Part shown: piece by piece, positions 16,551 to 25,765 of the stretch
How positions within the stretch are numbered: position 1 is the first letter of the stretch
How the letters are laid out: every line of letters begins with the position of its first letter
Assembly (NCBI RefSeq): GCF_000021565.1
Contig: NC_012440.1
Span: forward strand, 1,008,210-1,072,209
Direction of reading: 5' to 3'
Source: Persephonella marina EX-H1
GTDB taxonomy: Bacteria > Aquificota > Aquificia > Aquificales > Hydrogenothermaceae
Length of the DNA: 64,000 nucleotides
Translations under genes and position numbers: made by a program
Notes under the pieces: generated by a model
The model's input: the letters and a program-made list of their open reading frames with translations, nothing else
Told to the model about the DNA's origin: nothing
The model's database searches: none

Positions 16551-16820
16551 ATGGTTGAAGATTTAAAAACAAAAGAGCAGGAAGTTGAGGAGGTTTTAAA
16601 TAAGATCCGTCCTGCTTTAGCTTTAGATCAGGGAAATATTAAACTGATTAAGGTAGAAAATAACGATGTTTATCTTGAGCTTCTTGGTGCATGCAGTACA
16701 TGTCCTGTTCCTGACATAACAATGAATGATGTGATAATAACAACGATAAAACATCTTCTTCCATGGGTTGAGACCGTTCATATAGGACAGAATAAGTTTG
16801 AGCTGAACAACTCAATATAA
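16551..16820 (+). CDS. NifU C-terminal domain protein (Nfu-type)
   Basis: An 89-residue stand-alone Nfu domain. The CxxC motif lies in GACSTCPVPDITM, which holds a [4Fe-4S] cluster between two subunits for delivery to apoproteins. The N-terminal VEEVLNKIRPALALDQGNIKL matches the usual start of the domain. GAGGT lies 10 bases before ATG. It follows the DUF1858-like gene by 11 bases and precedes aroE by one base. With iscU it separates scaffold and carrier roles that NifU joins in one chain. Confidence 0.9.
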   Translation: MVEDLKTKEQEVEEVLNKIRPALALDQGNIKLIKVENNDVYLELLGACSTCPVPDITMNDVIITTIKHLLPWVETVHIGQNKFELNNSI

Positions 16821-16821
16821 G

Positions 16822-17667
16822 ATGGATACAGTTATAAACGGAGAAACGGAAGTTTACGGTATTTTTGGTTATCCTGTAAAACACTCTAAATCTCCCCTCT
16901 TCCAGAATGCCGCCTTTTCCTATCTTGGTATAAACGCTGTATATCTTCCTTTCAGTGTGAAACCTGAAGATCTAAAAAATGCTGTTGAAGGTATAAGAGC
17001 TTTATCTATCAAAGGTGTGAATATTACAGTTCCACACAAAGAAGAAGTTCTAAAGCTTGTTAATGAGATCTCTGAAGAAGTCAAATACATAGGTGCCTCA
17101 AACACAATAAAAAATATAGATGGATATCTGATAGCATACAACACAGATGCGTACGGATTTATACAGGGTTTAAAGGAGCTTGTGGAAAATATATCAGGGA
17201 AAAAGGTTCTTGTTATCGGTGCAGGTGGAGCTTCAAGGGCTGTTGTTTACGGACTCATAAAAGAAGGGGCTGAAAAGATATATATATCAAACAGAACACT
17301 TAAAAGGGCTGAGGATATAATTAGAGACTTTTCAAAACTGAGCAGATTTACAGAAAAGATTTTAGAACCTTTACCATTATCACAGATAGAAGAGCTCCTG
17401 TGTAATGTTGATATTATCGTGAACACAACATCAGTTGGACTCAGGGATGAGGACAGACCTCTATTTGATTATTCTAAGATTGAGAAGAGACATATCGTCG
17501 TGGATATTATCTACAGAAAAACACCTCTACTAAAAGCTGCTGAAGAAAAAGGCTGTTTATGGCAGGACGGACTTCCAATGCTTCTTTATCAGGGAGCCAG
17601 ATCATTTGAGATATGGACAGGAAAAAAAGCACCTATTAATATTATGAAAAAGGCTCTTTCTGATTAA
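16822..17667 (+). CDS. aroE: Shikimate dehydrogenase
   Basis: A 281-residue NADP-dependent enzyme reducing 3-dehydroshikimate in aromatic amino acid synthesis. FGYPVKHSKSPLFQNAAF near the start binds shikimate, NITVPHKEEV carries the catalytic lysine, NTDAYGF the aspartate, and VIGAGGASRAVVYGL the dinucleotide loop. Length is normal. It has almost no spacing from the nifU-C gene, so it is probably the last gene of the iron-sulfur operon, a metabolic passenger. No T-tract terminator is visible on this strand after it. Confidence 0.95.
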   Translation: MDTVINGETEVYGIFGYPVKHSKSPLFQNAAFSYLGINAVYLPFSVKPEDLKNAVEGIRALSIKGVNITVPHKEEVLKLVNEISEEVKYIGASNTIKNIDGYLIAYNTDAYGFIQGLKELVENISGKKVLVIGAGGASRAVVYGLIKEGAEKIYISNRTLKRAEDIIRDFSKLSRFTEKILEPLPLSQIEELLCNVDIIVNTTSVGLRDEDRPLFDYSKIEKRHIVVDIIYRKTPLLKAAEEKGCLWQDGLPMLLYQGARSFEIWTGKKAPINIMKKALSD

Positions 17668-17690
17668 AAAAATCCCCCTAAGTGGGGGAT
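17666..17690 (-). terminator. Intrinsic terminator of the leftward cimA-yjbQ operon
   Basis: ATCCCCC and GGGGGAT (17672-17678 and 17684-17690) form a 7-bp GC-rich stem with a five-base loop; on the minus strand it is followed by seven T residues. It lies about 100 bases after the yjbQ stop and faces the end of aroE. Confidence 0.8.
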
Positions 17691-17731
17691 GGAGAGGGGA
17701 GGAGGTTTAGGAGAAAACATCATCGGCGCTT
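17666..17731 (-). ncRNA. Candidate anti-Shine-Dalgarno small RNA
   Basis: Read on the minus strand, TATAAT (plus positions 17738-17743) is followed about seven bases later by a possible start near 17731, a C/U-rich stretch opposite GGAGGAGGTTTAG (17698-17710), then a strong hairpin with seven U residues ending at 17666. That 13-base plus-strand sequence is identical to the ribosome site region of iscU (14513-14525); 12 bases match that of the desulfurase-like gene (12948-12959) and nine that of mrp. C/U-rich loops before a terminator are a known sRNA plan. It may equally be the 3' UTR of the yjbQ operon. No -35 element is clear. Confidence 0.4.
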
Positions 17732-17787
17732 CATCTGATTATAAATATAAAACATATGATGTGAAAAAATTGTGAAGAAAAGTGGAA

Positions 17788-18219
17788 TCAGATACCCAGT
17801 ATTTTTATAACCACCCTTTTTGGTCTCTGACCATCATACTCAGCGTAAAATATCTCCTGCCATGGTCCAAGATCAAGTCTTCCTTCAGTAACAGGTAGTA
17901 CAACCTGAAGATGTGTTAAAAGATTTTTTAGATGTGCATCACCGTTATCCTCACCTGTTAGATGGTGTCTGTAATCAGATCTGAATGGTGCCAGTTTTTC
18001 AAGCCAGTCCCATATATCCTGATGGAGACCTTCCTCATCATCCTGTATGAAAACAGAAGCTGTCAGATGCATTGCAGAAACAAGACAGAGACCTTCCTGA
18101 ATACCAGATTTTCTTACAGCTTCCTGAACTCTTTCTGTGATTCTTACCAGTTCCCTTCTGTTTTTTGTATTGAATGTTAAATACTCAGTGTAAACCTTTG
18201 TTTTACCTTCCTTAAGCAT
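17788..18219 (-). CDS. YjbQ family protein (UPF0047)
   Basis: A 143-residue protein of the YjbQ family. Conserved blocks are [17 protein letters not shown], the [15 protein letters not shown] histidine/aspartate segment thought to bind metal, and [14 protein letters not shown] near the end. Some members show a low thiamine phosphate synthase activity, but the true role is unsettled. Its start overlaps the end of nfi by eight bases, making it the last gene of a seven-gene leftward operon. Confidence 0.87.
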   Translation of the reverse strand: MLKEGKTKVYTEYLTFNTKNRRELVRITERVQEAVRKSGIQEGLCLVSAMHLTASVFIQDDEEGLHQDIWDWLEKLAPFRSDYRHHLTGEDNGDAHLKNLLTHLQVVLPVTEGRLDLGPWQEIFYAEYDGQRPKRVVIKILGI

Positions 18220-18907
18220 ACTTTTTCCTCCTGTACTCCTGAAGTCTGTTGTGTGCTTTTCTTGTAGGCTCTGGAAGTTTATAACCGTTCAGACATTTTA
18301 TTACAAGTTCTAAAGATGAATCTACAGAGATATTATTACCTGGAGATACAAAGATAGGTTTTGTGTTCTTTTTTGTTCTAAGTATGTAACCTCTTTTCTC
18401 ACCATCTATATAAACAGGCCTGTAACTCAAGTTTTTATTTTCAGGCTCTTCAAACTGACCAACAAGCTTGGATTTTCCACAGCCTACAGATATCTCTCCT
18501 GTTATAACACCAAAATGTGATGCTATTCCCATCTTCCTTGGATGAAGTATTCCCATACCGTCTATTATAAAAGCGTCAACCTCTGATCTTATCTTTTCGT
18601 AGGCGTCCAGTACAGGTGGAAGTTCTCTGTAAGCTAAAAATGTTGGTATATACGGAAAGTCTATCTCCCTCTCAGAGAAGACAGTTTCAACCTCTTTAAA
18701 GTTATCCTTTATATCAATAACTGTGATACAGGCTATAGCCACTGTCTCTTTTTTCCATATATCTGTAAATGTTACATCAACCCCTGCAACATATCTTATA
18801 TCCTGAACAGGTCTTATATCTTTCAGCTGGAGTTTTTTTGAGAGTTCTATCTGTTCTCTTTTAAGCCTTTCTATTGTTTCTGGATCTACACCGCCAGGTA
18901 TTATCAT
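18212..18907 (-). CDS. nfi: Endonuclease V
   Basis: A 231-residue DNA repair nuclease that cuts next to deaminated bases such as hypoxanthine. VAGVDVTF carries the first catalytic aspartate, [12 protein letters not shown] is the wedge segment with its PYIP motif and Glu, and [19 protein letters not shown] carries the second aspartate and the lesion-recognition loop. Deamination repair is expected to matter in a thermophile. It overlaps proB by four bases and yjbQ by eight. Confidence 0.94.
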   Translation of the reverse strand: MIIPGGVDPETIERLKREQIELSKKLQLKDIRPVQDIRYVAGVDVTFTDIWKKETVAIACITVIDIKDNFKEVETVFSEREIDFPYIPTFLAYRELPPVLDAYEKIRSEVDAFIIDGMGILHPRKMGIASHFGVITGEISVGCGKSKLVGQFEEPENKNLSYRPVYIDGEKRGYILRTKKNTKPIFVSPGNNISVDSSLELVIKCLNGYKLPEPTRKAHNRLQEYRRKKYA

Positions 18908-20010
18908 CCGAAAACCACCATATTATCCCGGTGTATAACCTCTGTGAACTTCTTCTTCAAAACCTTCTCAACATCCTTTGATTTAAGTCCCTTAATCTTT
19001 TTAATCTCCCTGTAGCTGTAATTGACTATACCTTTCCCGATTATCTTCCCATCCTCATTCTGTATAGCAACAACATCATTTTTTGAGAAAATTCCCTCAA
19101 TATCCTTTATCCCCGCTGGAAGTAGACTTTTACCTTCCCTAATAGCCTTTTCAGCTCCCCTATCAACAGTTATTATCCCCTTTGCTACAGATAATGTCTG
19201 AAGCCAGCTTTTCTTTCTTGATCTTTTTCTCTTTTTTTCAGGATGTATAAATGTCCCTATCCTCTCACCTGATAATATTCTGGCTACTACACCTTTCTCC
19301 TTAGGGGCTATAACAACAGGGATTGAGTGTGAGACAGCTACCTTTGCCGCCTCAAGTTTGCTTCTCATCCCACCTGTACCAAATTTTGATTTTGAGGATC
19401 CTGCAAACTTTAAAGCCTTATCTATATCTGAAAGTTCCTGTATAAGCTGTGCGTCCTTCTCAGAAGGATCCTTCGTGTACAGCCCACCTGCTGTTGAAAG
19501 TATTACAAGAAGATCAGCATTGACAAGTACCGAAACATGGGCTGCTAAAAAATCATTATCACCAAAAACTATCTCCTCAACAGCTACAGTATCATTCTCA
19601 TTTATTACAGGAACAACATCCATCTCCAGCAGCTTATTAAGTGTGTTCTGGGCAAGGATATACCTTCTCCTCTCCTGTAATCCTTCAATTGTTAGAAGTA
19701 CCTGCCCTATTATAAGGGAGTTTTTTGAGAATATCTTATCGTATATCTGCATTAGATAGGCCTGTCCTACAGATGCAACAGCCTGCTTTTCAGTAACTGT
19801 TTTTGGTTTTGATTTAAGTCCTAACTTCTTTATACCTGCAAGGACAGCTCCTGAAGAAACTATCAGAACTTCTATATCATTTTTCTGTAAACTCTTTATC
19901 TGATCTGAGAGATCCTTTATAAAATCCAGATCTACATCACTGTTCTTTTCAAGAAGATGTGATCCTATCTTTACAACAACCCTTTTTATACTCCTCAGTT
20001 CTTCTCTCAT
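18904..20010 (-). CDS. proB: Glutamate 5-kinase with PUA domain
   Basis: A 368-residue enzyme phosphorylating glutamate in the first step of proline synthesis. The amino acid kinase domain starts IKRVVVKIGSHLLE and contains SSGAVLAGIKKLG, NENDTVAVEEI and GTGGMRSKLEAAK; the last 80 residues are a PUA domain (GIITVDRGAEKAIREGKSLLPAG). ATG 20010 is chosen because it follows the trmI stop by one base and has AGGAAAGG upstream; a start at 20028 would give a longer overlap. proA is not in the window. Confidence 0.95.
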   Translation of the reverse strand: MREELRSIKRVVVKIGSHLLEKNSDVDLDFIKDLSDQIKSLQKNDIEVLIVSSGAVLAGIKKLGLKSKPKTVTEKQAVASVGQAYLMQIYDKIFSKNSLIIGQVLLTIEGLQERRRYILAQNTLNKLLEMDVVPVINENDTVAVEEIVFGDNDFLAAHVSVLVNADLLVILSTAGGLYTKDPSEKDAQLIQELSDIDKALKFAGSSKSKFGTGGMRSKLEAAKVAVSHSIPVVIAPKEKGVVARILSGERIGTFIHPEKKRKRSRKKSWLQTLSVAKGIITVDRGAEKAIREGKSLLPAGIKDIEGIFSKNDVVAIQNEDGKIIGKGIVNYSYREIKKIKGLKSKDVEKVLKKKFTEVIHRDNMVVFG

Positions 20011-20011
20011 A

Positions 20012-20770
20012 TCAGCCTTTCCTTGCAAAGATCAGATATCCTGTATGAGCTACCATTCTGTCCTCAGGTCTTAGCCTGTCCGGAACTGGTTTGTAATTTC
20101 TTAGCAGTATCTCTTTAACTTCAGGCTGTATAAACCCGTGGTATGAAAGTGATTCAAGTATCCTGCTTACCTGATTTGTTGTGGGAAGTAGAAAACCTAT
20201 AGGTGATCCTCTTTTTAATGCTGACTTAACATTTTCCATATAAAGCCAGGGCTCTCTAACATCAATAAATGCAGCATCAAAGTAGTCTTCAGGCAGTTTT
20301 TCAGAAAGATCATGGTGGAACAATGAGACATAATCTTCCATACCTGCAAGTCTCAGATTTTCTTTTACTGTATCTATATACTTCTCTTCCTTTTCATAAC
20401 CGTAAATCTTCCCTGAAGGCTTGACAGCATTCGCCATAACAATAGTTAATGCTCCACTTCCTATACCTGACTCTAAAACCCTCATGCCGTCTGTTATACC
20501 GAGTTTCAGTGTTATGTACGCTGAATCTTTTGGGTATATGATCTGTGTCTGCCTCTTTATACCAAACATTATTATCTCGTAAAGTGTCGGCTTTAAAATG
20601 AGAAACTCATTTCCTTTGTGGGTTTTTACAGTATCCCCAAACTCCTTTCCTATTATCTGATCGTGGTATATATTCCCCTTATGGGTTCCGAATATCTCCC
20701 CTTTTTTAAGCTTTATAAAAAAGGAGTTCTTCCTGTCTTTAAGCTGGACTGTGTCACCTTCCTTTATCAT
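20012..20770 (-). CDS. trmI: tRNA (adenine(58)-N1)-methyltransferase TrmI
   Basis: A 252-residue SAM-dependent enzyme that methylates A58 in the T-loop of tRNAs, a modification important for tRNA stability at high temperature. It has the N-terminal beta domain (HDQIIGKEFGDTVKTHKGNE), the YPKDSAYI block and the SAM motif VLESGIGSGALT, typical of TrmI. The first codons overlap the end of the unknown gene upstream by four bases. The bacterial family is well conserved in thermophiles and actinobacteria. Confidence 0.92.
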   Translation of the reverse strand: MIKEGDTVQLKDRKNSFFIKLKKGEIFGTHKGNIYHDQIIGKEFGDTVKTHKGNEFLILKPTLYEIIMFGIKRQTQIIYPKDSAYITLKLGITDGMRVLESGIGSGALTIVMANAVKPSGKIYGYEKEEKYIDTVKENLRLAGMEDYVSLFHHDLSEKLPEDYFDAAFIDVREPWLYMENVKSALKRGSPIGFLLPTTNQVSRILESLSYHGFIQPEVKEILLRNYKPVPDRLRPEDRMVAHTGYLIFARKG

Positions 20771-21414
20771 CCTGTCAGTATGTAAAGGCTGAGCTCCTTG
20801 TTGTTATACAGGTCTATAGAGTAGTTATCCCAGAAAACACACGTTCCACCTGCTATAAACTTACCTCCAGACTCAGGGTGTACATACTCTGCGAATAGAA
20901 GAAGATCAAGCCCAAGTTTTGATTTTGCAGTATCAGATCCGTATATAAGAGGTCTTACCTCTTTTTTTGTTGTGGTAAGTGTGTCTGTACAGGCGAGCAT
21001 AACTTTTTTGATATTTTCAGGCAGATTTGTGCAGTCAGATGCGACTATCAGCAGATCATCATTTTCGTAATTACTGAATGGGTCTGTAACTATATCTCCG
21101 TTAAACTTTATACCAAATCTCTCTGAAAGTGTGTTGCATGTATCAGCTATCCTGTCCTCATTCTTGTAATACCCGAAAATACCTACAGTTTTACCCTTCC
21201 TAACAAGCTCCTCTATAAAATCAACCTCCTCTTCCTTAAAAGGTATCTCAGGGTAGTTAAATATCACTGTATCGTAATCTGAGAACCTCTCAACATCATC
21301 AACCTCATCAATCTTTATGTCGTTTTCCCTGGCATACCTTTCAAGCTTTGAGAAGTAATAATGGTCAGAAATAATAAACTCCTGGTGTGCCAGACTCCAA
21401 GCTACCTTTCTCAT
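20767..21414 (-). CDS. Unknown protein with amidotransferase-like fold
   Basis: A 215-residue cytoplasmic protein without a recognised family name. Alternating strands and helices (FSDYDTVIFNYPEIPF, VRKGKTVGIFGYYKNED) and a late glycine-rich block (GGKFIAGGTCVFWDNYSID) followed by NNKELSLYIL resemble class I glutamine-amidotransferase-like domains used for sensing or binding rather than catalysis. No Cys-His pair is obvious. It lies between the beta-hydroxyacid dehydrogenase-type gene and trmI, overlapping the latter by four bases, so it is translated with them. Function is not assigned. Confidence 0.55.
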   Translation of the reverse strand: MRKVAWSLAHQEFIISDHYYFSKLERYARENDIKIDEVDDVERFSDYDTVIFNYPEIPFKEEEVDFIEELVRKGKTVGIFGYYKNEDRIADTCNTLSERFGIKFNGDIVTDPFSNYENDDLLIVASDCTNLPENIKKVMLACTDTLTTTKKEVRPLIYGSDTAKSKLGLDLLLFAEYVHPESGGKFIAGGTCVFWDNYSIDLYNNKELSLYILTG

Positions 21415-21424
21415 GTAACCTCCT

Positions 21425-22297
21425 TTAATCAGTGTAGTTTGATAATTTTTTAAATATCTCTAATACAGAGCAGAAATCTTCATCTTCAAGGCCGTATGCC
21501 TTAGCACTGTTAAAAAGCTCTCTTGTAACGGATGTTAAAAATAAAGGGTATCTGTTTTTATGTGCTATATCTATGGCGTACGTCAGATCTTTGTGTATAA
21601 GTCCTACTGAGAAATGGGTTGAGTAGTCCTCTTTCAAGAGTTTCTCCTTTTTGGCTTCAAGAACGAGGGATCTGCCTGCTCCATTCTCAAGTACTGAGAG
21701 TGCAAGCTCAGGATCTATACCAACCTTTTTAGCAAAAGCAAAAGCTTCAGAAAGAACAGCCATAAAAGATCCAAGAACCGTGTTGTTTATAAGCTTCATT
21801 GTTGACGCTATACCGTAATCTCCCATATAGAAGATCTCTTTTCCAAGAACCTCAAAGATGTCTCTGTTCTGATCAAACTTATCCTGATCTCCACTGACAA
21901 CTATCGTGAGTATCCCTTTCTTTGCCGGGATAACACTACCCAAAACAGGAGCCTCTAAGAAATCAGCCCCTTTTTTTATAAGATCCTCAGCAACCTTTCT
22001 CGCTGTTTCTGGATGGACCGTTGTCATGTCTATAAAAAGTTTTCCTTTCAGATCAACACCTGATTTAAGTATTCTGGTGTAAAGATCGTTCACAGACTCT
22101 GATCCAAAGAGCATTGTTATGATTATATCCTTTTCCTTTACAAGCTCGTTTAGATCTCTTTTATAAGGAAGTCCTGACTCCTTAGCCTTATCTAATGTTC
22201 TGTTCCATACATGGATATCATAACCTGCGTTAAACAGATTTGTTGCCATAGGAAGTCCCATGTGTCCAAGTCCGATCCATCCAATCTTCTTTGACAT
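21425..22297 (-). CDS. Beta-hydroxyacid dehydrogenase family oxidoreductase
   Basis: A 290-residue NAD(P)-dependent enzyme of the 3-hydroxyisobutyrate dehydrogenase/glyoxylate-succinic semialdehyde reductase family. The dinucleotide motif is IGLGHMGLPMATNL, the substrate segment is DFLEAPVLGSVIPAKKG, and the catalytic lysine lies in MKLINNTVLGSFM. Members reduce small aldehydes or oxidise hydroxyacids; the closest guess is a glyoxylate or semialdehyde reductase. It follows cimA by nine bases in the same operon, but no direct link in pathway is evident. Confidence 0.87.
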   Translation of the reverse strand: MSKKIGWIGLGHMGLPMATNLFNAGYDIHVWNRTLDKAKESGLPYKRDLNELVKEKDIIITMLFGSESVNDLYTRILKSGVDLKGKLFIDMTTVHPETARKVAEDLIKKGADFLEAPVLGSVIPAKKGILTIVVSGDQDKFDQNRDIFEVLGKEIFYMGDYGIASTMKLINNTVLGSFMAVLSEAFAFAKKVGIDPELALSVLENGAGRSLVLEAKKEKLLKEDYSTHFSVGLIHKDLTYAIDIAHKNRYPLFLTSVTRELFNSAKAYGLEDEDFCSVLEIFKKLSNYTD

Positions 22298-22306
22298 GGC
22301 AACCTC

Positions 22307-23881
22307 CTATACGCCATCCTTCATAAGTTTGTATATAAAACTGTCAACAACAGCCTGCCATGATGCTTCAATGATGTTGTCTGAGACACCTACAGTTCCC
22401 CATTTTTTCTCCCTGTCCTTACTCTCAACGAGAACCCTTATCTTTGCAGCCGTTCCGGCTGTCTCATTGACTATTCTCACCTTATAATCAATAAGCTCAA
22501 CCTCTGCAAGTGATGGATATATCCCAACAAGAGCCTTTTTCAAAGCCCTATCAAGTGCGTTAACGGGACCGTAACCGAGTGATGCTGTATGCTCGTAATG
22601 ATTATCTATCTTTATCCTTACTGTAGCCTCAGAAACAGGCTCTTTATCTGTGTATCTTCTTGCTATAAGAACCCTGTACGCATCAAGATCAAAGTACTTT
22701 TTAAGCATTCCAAGATGTTTTCTGATTAATAGTTCAAGGGATGCTTCAGCAGCCTCAAAATGGTAGCCGTAGTTCTCAAGCTGTTTTATCTCCCTTACAA
22801 GTTCTGCAATTCTTGGATCTTTCTCATCAAGCTGTATACCAAGCTCTCTTGCCTTGTAGATAATGTTACTCTTTCCTGCAAGATCTGAAACAAGTATCTT
22901 CCTTCTGTTTCCAACCTGCTCAGGATCTATATGTTCGTAAAGTCTGCTGTTTTTAATTACAGCTGAAGCGTGAACACCTCCTTTGTGGGCAAACGCACTG
23001 TCCCCGACATAGGGCATATTCTTTGGAACGGGTAGATTCACAAGATCTGCAACAAAGTTTGAGATCTCTTTAAGTCTTTTAATGTTTTCCCTTGGGATAG
23101 TCTCATAACCGAGTTTTAATGTCAGATCAGGAATTATTGAGCACAGATTCGCATTTCCACATCTCTCACCAAAACCGTTTATAGTTCCGTGAACCTGAAC
23201 AGCACCATTTAAAACAGCAACTATTGAGTTCCAGACAGCTGTGTCAGAATCATTATGGGCATGTATTCCAAGTCTGTTGTTTATTCCTCTCTCTTTTACC
23301 TCCTTTATTATTCTTTCAATCTCGTTAGGAAGTGTCCCGCCGTTTGTATCAGCAAGGACAAGGAAGTCAGCCCCTCCTTCAGATGCTGCATTCAGAACCT
23401 TAACAGCATACTCAGGATTCGATTTATAACCATCAAAGAAATGCTCACCTATAAATACAACCTCATCTGTATGCTTTTTCAGAAACTGGACCGTATCAAA
23501 AACCATCTCAAGATTTTTCTCAAGATCCGTCTTTAAGGCCTGTGTAACATGTATGTCCCACGACTTTCCAAATATCGTTATTACAGGTGTTTCAGCCTTT
23601 ACAAGATTCTGGACTAAAGGATCATCCTCAACCTTAAGATAAGCCCTTCTTGTTGATCCAAAGGCTGCGATCTTTGAGTTTTTAAGATTTAACTTCTTGA
23701 CCTCCTTAAAGTACTGATCATCCTTAGGATTTGATCCAGGCCATCCACCCTCTATGTAATGTATACCGAAATCATCAAGTTTTTCCGTTATTCTAAGTTT
23801 ATCCTCTACAGATACATTAACCCCTTCAGCCTGTGTTCCATCCCTTAAAGTTGTATCATAGATAAGAACCTTTTTTTCCAT
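22307..23881 (-). CDS. cimA: (R)-citramalate synthase
   Basis: A 524-residue member of the isopropylmalate/homocitrate synthase family. It opens with [16 protein letters not shown] and has [12 protein letters not shown], a hallmark of CimA rather than LeuA, and a C-terminal LeuA-type regulatory dimer domain. CimA condenses pyruvate with acetyl-CoA to citramalate, starting a threonine-independent route to isoleucine. [11 protein letters not shown] supplies conserved metal-site context. It heads the leftward operon of seven genes. Confidence 0.94.
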   Translation of the reverse strand: MEKKVLIYDTTLRDGTQAEGVNVSVEDKLRITEKLDDFGIHYIEGGWPGSNPKDDQYFKEVKKLNLKNSKIAAFGSTRRAYLKVEDDPLVQNLVKAETPVITIFGKSWDIHVTQALKTDLEKNLEMVFDTVQFLKKHTDEVVFIGEHFFDGYKSNPEYAVKVLNAASEGGADFLVLADTNGGTLPNEIERIIKEVKERGINNRLGIHAHNDSDTAVWNSIVAVLNGAVQVHGTINGFGERCGNANLCSIIPDLTLKLGYETIPRENIKRLKEISNFVADLVNLPVPKNMPYVGDSAFAHKGGVHASAVIKNSRLYEHIDPEQVGNRRKILVSDLAGKSNIIYKARELGIQLDEKDPRIAELVREIKQLENYGYHFEAAEASLELLIRKHLGMLKKYFDLDAYRVLIARRYTDKEPVSEATVRIKIDNHYEHTASLGYGPVNALDRALKKALVGIYPSLAEVELIDYKVRIVNETAGTAAKIRVLVESKDREKKWGTVGVSDNIIEASWQAVVDSFIYKLMKDGV

Positions 23882-23942
23882 GAATATCTCCAGTTACAGA
23901 ATTTTTCTTAAAAATCTATTAAAAATTCTATCATAAGCAAGA

Positions 23943-23948
23943 TATAAT
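23943..23948 (+). promoter_or_regulatory. -10 element for the hydrolase gene
   Basis: A perfect TATAAT lies 37 bases before the hydrolase ATG in the gap divergent from cimA. No strong -35 hexamer is visible. Confidence 0.4.
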
Positions 23949-23985
23949 TTGTCTGTAATACAAGTATTTAAAAGGGAGGTATGAG

Positions 23986-24744
23986 ATGAAGGTATTTACC
24001 CCTTATGCTGTTTTATTCTTACATGCTTTTCCTCTTAATAAAGAGATGTACAGATCACAGTTTGAGTTTCTTGAGAAAGAAGGAGTTCCCTATGTTGCTG
24101 TTGATTACTTTGGTTTCGGTGAAGAGAGGAACATCCCTTCAGACTACTCAATATCACAGCTTACAGACTATATAGTTTACAGACTCTCCAGTCTGGGTAT
24201 AAAGAAGGTTATACCTGTAGGAGACAGTATGGGTGGATATATAATGTTTGATCTCTGGAGAAGATACAGGGATATTCTATCCGGTCTTGTTTTTGTATCA
24301 ACAAGGGCTGAAGCTGACACCGAGGAAGGGAAGAAAGGAAGATACGCAACGATAGAGAGGATAAAAAAGGAAGGTAAGGAATTTCTGATTGAGTTTATGC
24401 TGGATGCCCAGACATCACCATCAACAAAAAATGACAGAAATAAGATGAGAAAGCTTGAGTGTATTATGAGGCAGGCTACAGAAGAGGGAATAATAAAAGC
24501 ACTTAAAGCTCTTGCAGAAAGACCTGATAATACAGATATCCTTCAGAGCATTGATATTCCTACACTTGTAATTGCAGGTAGAGATGATGAGAAGGTAACA
24601 CCTCCTTCGGTTGTAAAGAAGATAGCAGATGGCATAAAAGGTTCCCGGTTTGTAGAGATAGATAACGCCGCCCATCTGCCACCTTTTGAAAATCCTGAGG
24701 CGTTTAACAGTATTTTAGGCGATTTTTTAAAAAAGGTTTTATAG
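23986..24744 (+). CDS. Alpha/beta-hydrolase
   Basis: A 252-residue alpha/beta-hydrolase. FLHAFPLNKEM provides the oxyanion segment, the nucleophile elbow is GDSMGGY, the acid is in IAGRDDEKVTP and the histidine in NAAHLPPFENP, so the triad is complete. The substrate is not evident; relatives include esterases and lactonases. AGGGAGGT precedes the ATG. It is a single gene whose last six bases overlap the end of the opposite-strand thiL. Confidence 0.82.
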   Translation: MKVFTPYAVLFLHAFPLNKEMYRSQFEFLEKEGVPYVAVDYFGFGEERNIPSDYSISQLTDYIVYRLSSLGIKKVIPVGDSMGGYIMFDLWRRYRDILSGLVFVSTRAEADTEEGKKGRYATIERIKKEGKEFLIEFMLDAQTSPSTKNDRNKMRKLECIMRQATEEGIIKALKALAERPDNTDILQSIDIPTLVIAGRDDEKVTPPSVVKKIADGIKGSRFVEIDNAAHLPPFENPEAFNSILGDFLKKVL

Positions 24745-25692
24745 ATGCTCAAATCCTCTCTCTTTAAGGGGTTTCAGCCCCTTTTCATCTTTTATAAAGA
24801 TCCCTGATCCTTTCTCCGTGTAACCTATCTTAAAGCAGTCTTTAAATTTTTCAGTATCCTGTTTATTTACGGTAAAAACAAGCTGGTAATCCTCACCACC
24901 GTAAAGTATGTAATCGTATATATCCTTACCATACTTTTTACAGAATCTTTCAAGATCAGGATCAACTGGAAGTTTATCCTTTTCTATAACTAACTTAACA
25001 CCACTCATCTTCTGTATATGTGAAAGATCACCAACAAGACCGTCACTTATATCTATACATGATCTTGCATATCTCTGTATTAAATTCTGGAGGTCATATC
25101 TCGCTTCAGGTCTTGTATGTTTCTCTATAAGTCTCATCTCAAAATCCTCATAACTTTCTCTGTCCATCAAAAGAAGCTCAAGCCCAGCCCTTGAACAGCC
25201 CGTAAATCCGGACAGTAAGATAACCTCACCTTCCTCAGCACCACCTCTTGGAACAAACCTTTCAGTCTCCCCTACAAGAAAAAGATCAAGAATGATCTCT
25301 TCCGATGAGGTCGTGTTTCCACCTATAACTGAAAATCCGTATCTATCAAGGGCATCATTCATGCCTTTATATACACCTTCAATAAATGAGTACTCTGTAC
25401 TTTCAGGTATACCAATTGAAATAAAACCCCATCTCGGCTTTCCACCACAGGCCACTATATCGCTAACATTAATTGATACAAGTTTCCATCCTAAATCCTC
25501 AGGTTTTATCTTTCCCTTTATAAAATGGTGGTTTTCAAGCTGTATATCCCCTGTAAAGAGCATGAGCTTTCCATCAAGATTTACACATGCACAGTCATCA
25601 CCAAAACCTACAACAACATCAGGATCATCTATTCTTAATATCTTTGTAAGTCTATCTATCAGACCAAACTCACCTAAACTTTTAACCTTCAT
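24739..25692 (-). CDS. thiL: Thiamine-monophosphate kinase
   Basis: A 317-residue ATP-dependent kinase making thiamine pyrophosphate. It begins SLGEFGLIDRL, has GFGDDCACV with metal-binding aspartates, and SCIDISDGLVGDLSH and YGGEDYQLVFT characteristic of ThiL. ATG 25692 is chosen because AAGGTGGG lies before it; an upstream in-frame start has no ribosome site. Its end overlaps the convergent hydrolase gene by six bases. Divergent from efp. Confidence 0.93.
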   Translation of the reverse strand: MKVKSLGEFGLIDRLTKILRIDDPDVVVGFGDDCACVNLDGKLMLFTGDIQLENHHFIKGKIKPEDLGWKLVSINVSDIVACGGKPRWGFISIGIPESTEYSFIEGVYKGMNDALDRYGFSVIGGNTTSSEEIILDLFLVGETERFVPRGGAEEGEVILLSGFTGCSRAGLELLLMDRESYEDFEMRLIEKHTRPEARYDLQNLIQRYARSCIDISDGLVGDLSHIQKMSGVKLVIEKDKLPVDPDLERFCKKYGKDIYDYILYGGEDYQLVFTVNKQDTEKFKDCFKIGYTEKGSGIFIKDEKGLKPLKERGFEHL

Positions 25693-25726
25693 AATCCCAC
25701 CTTTTATAAAAATTAACAATCTATGC

Positions 25727-25732
25727 TAAAAT
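25727..25732 (+). promoter_or_regulatory. Extended -10-like element before efp
   Basis: TGC followed by TAAAAT lies 34 bases before the efp ATG and forms an extended -10-like element. The 11-base string TATGCTAAAAT around it recurs at 43243-43253 near lpxC. Confidence 0.35.
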
Positions 25733-25765
25733 TATAAAAGTTTTATTATCAATCTGGAGGATTAA

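Noticed and set aside
25292-25729. Plus-strand open frame of 145 codons
   Set aside because: Antisense to thiL, with no ribosome site; composition typical of a shadow frame.
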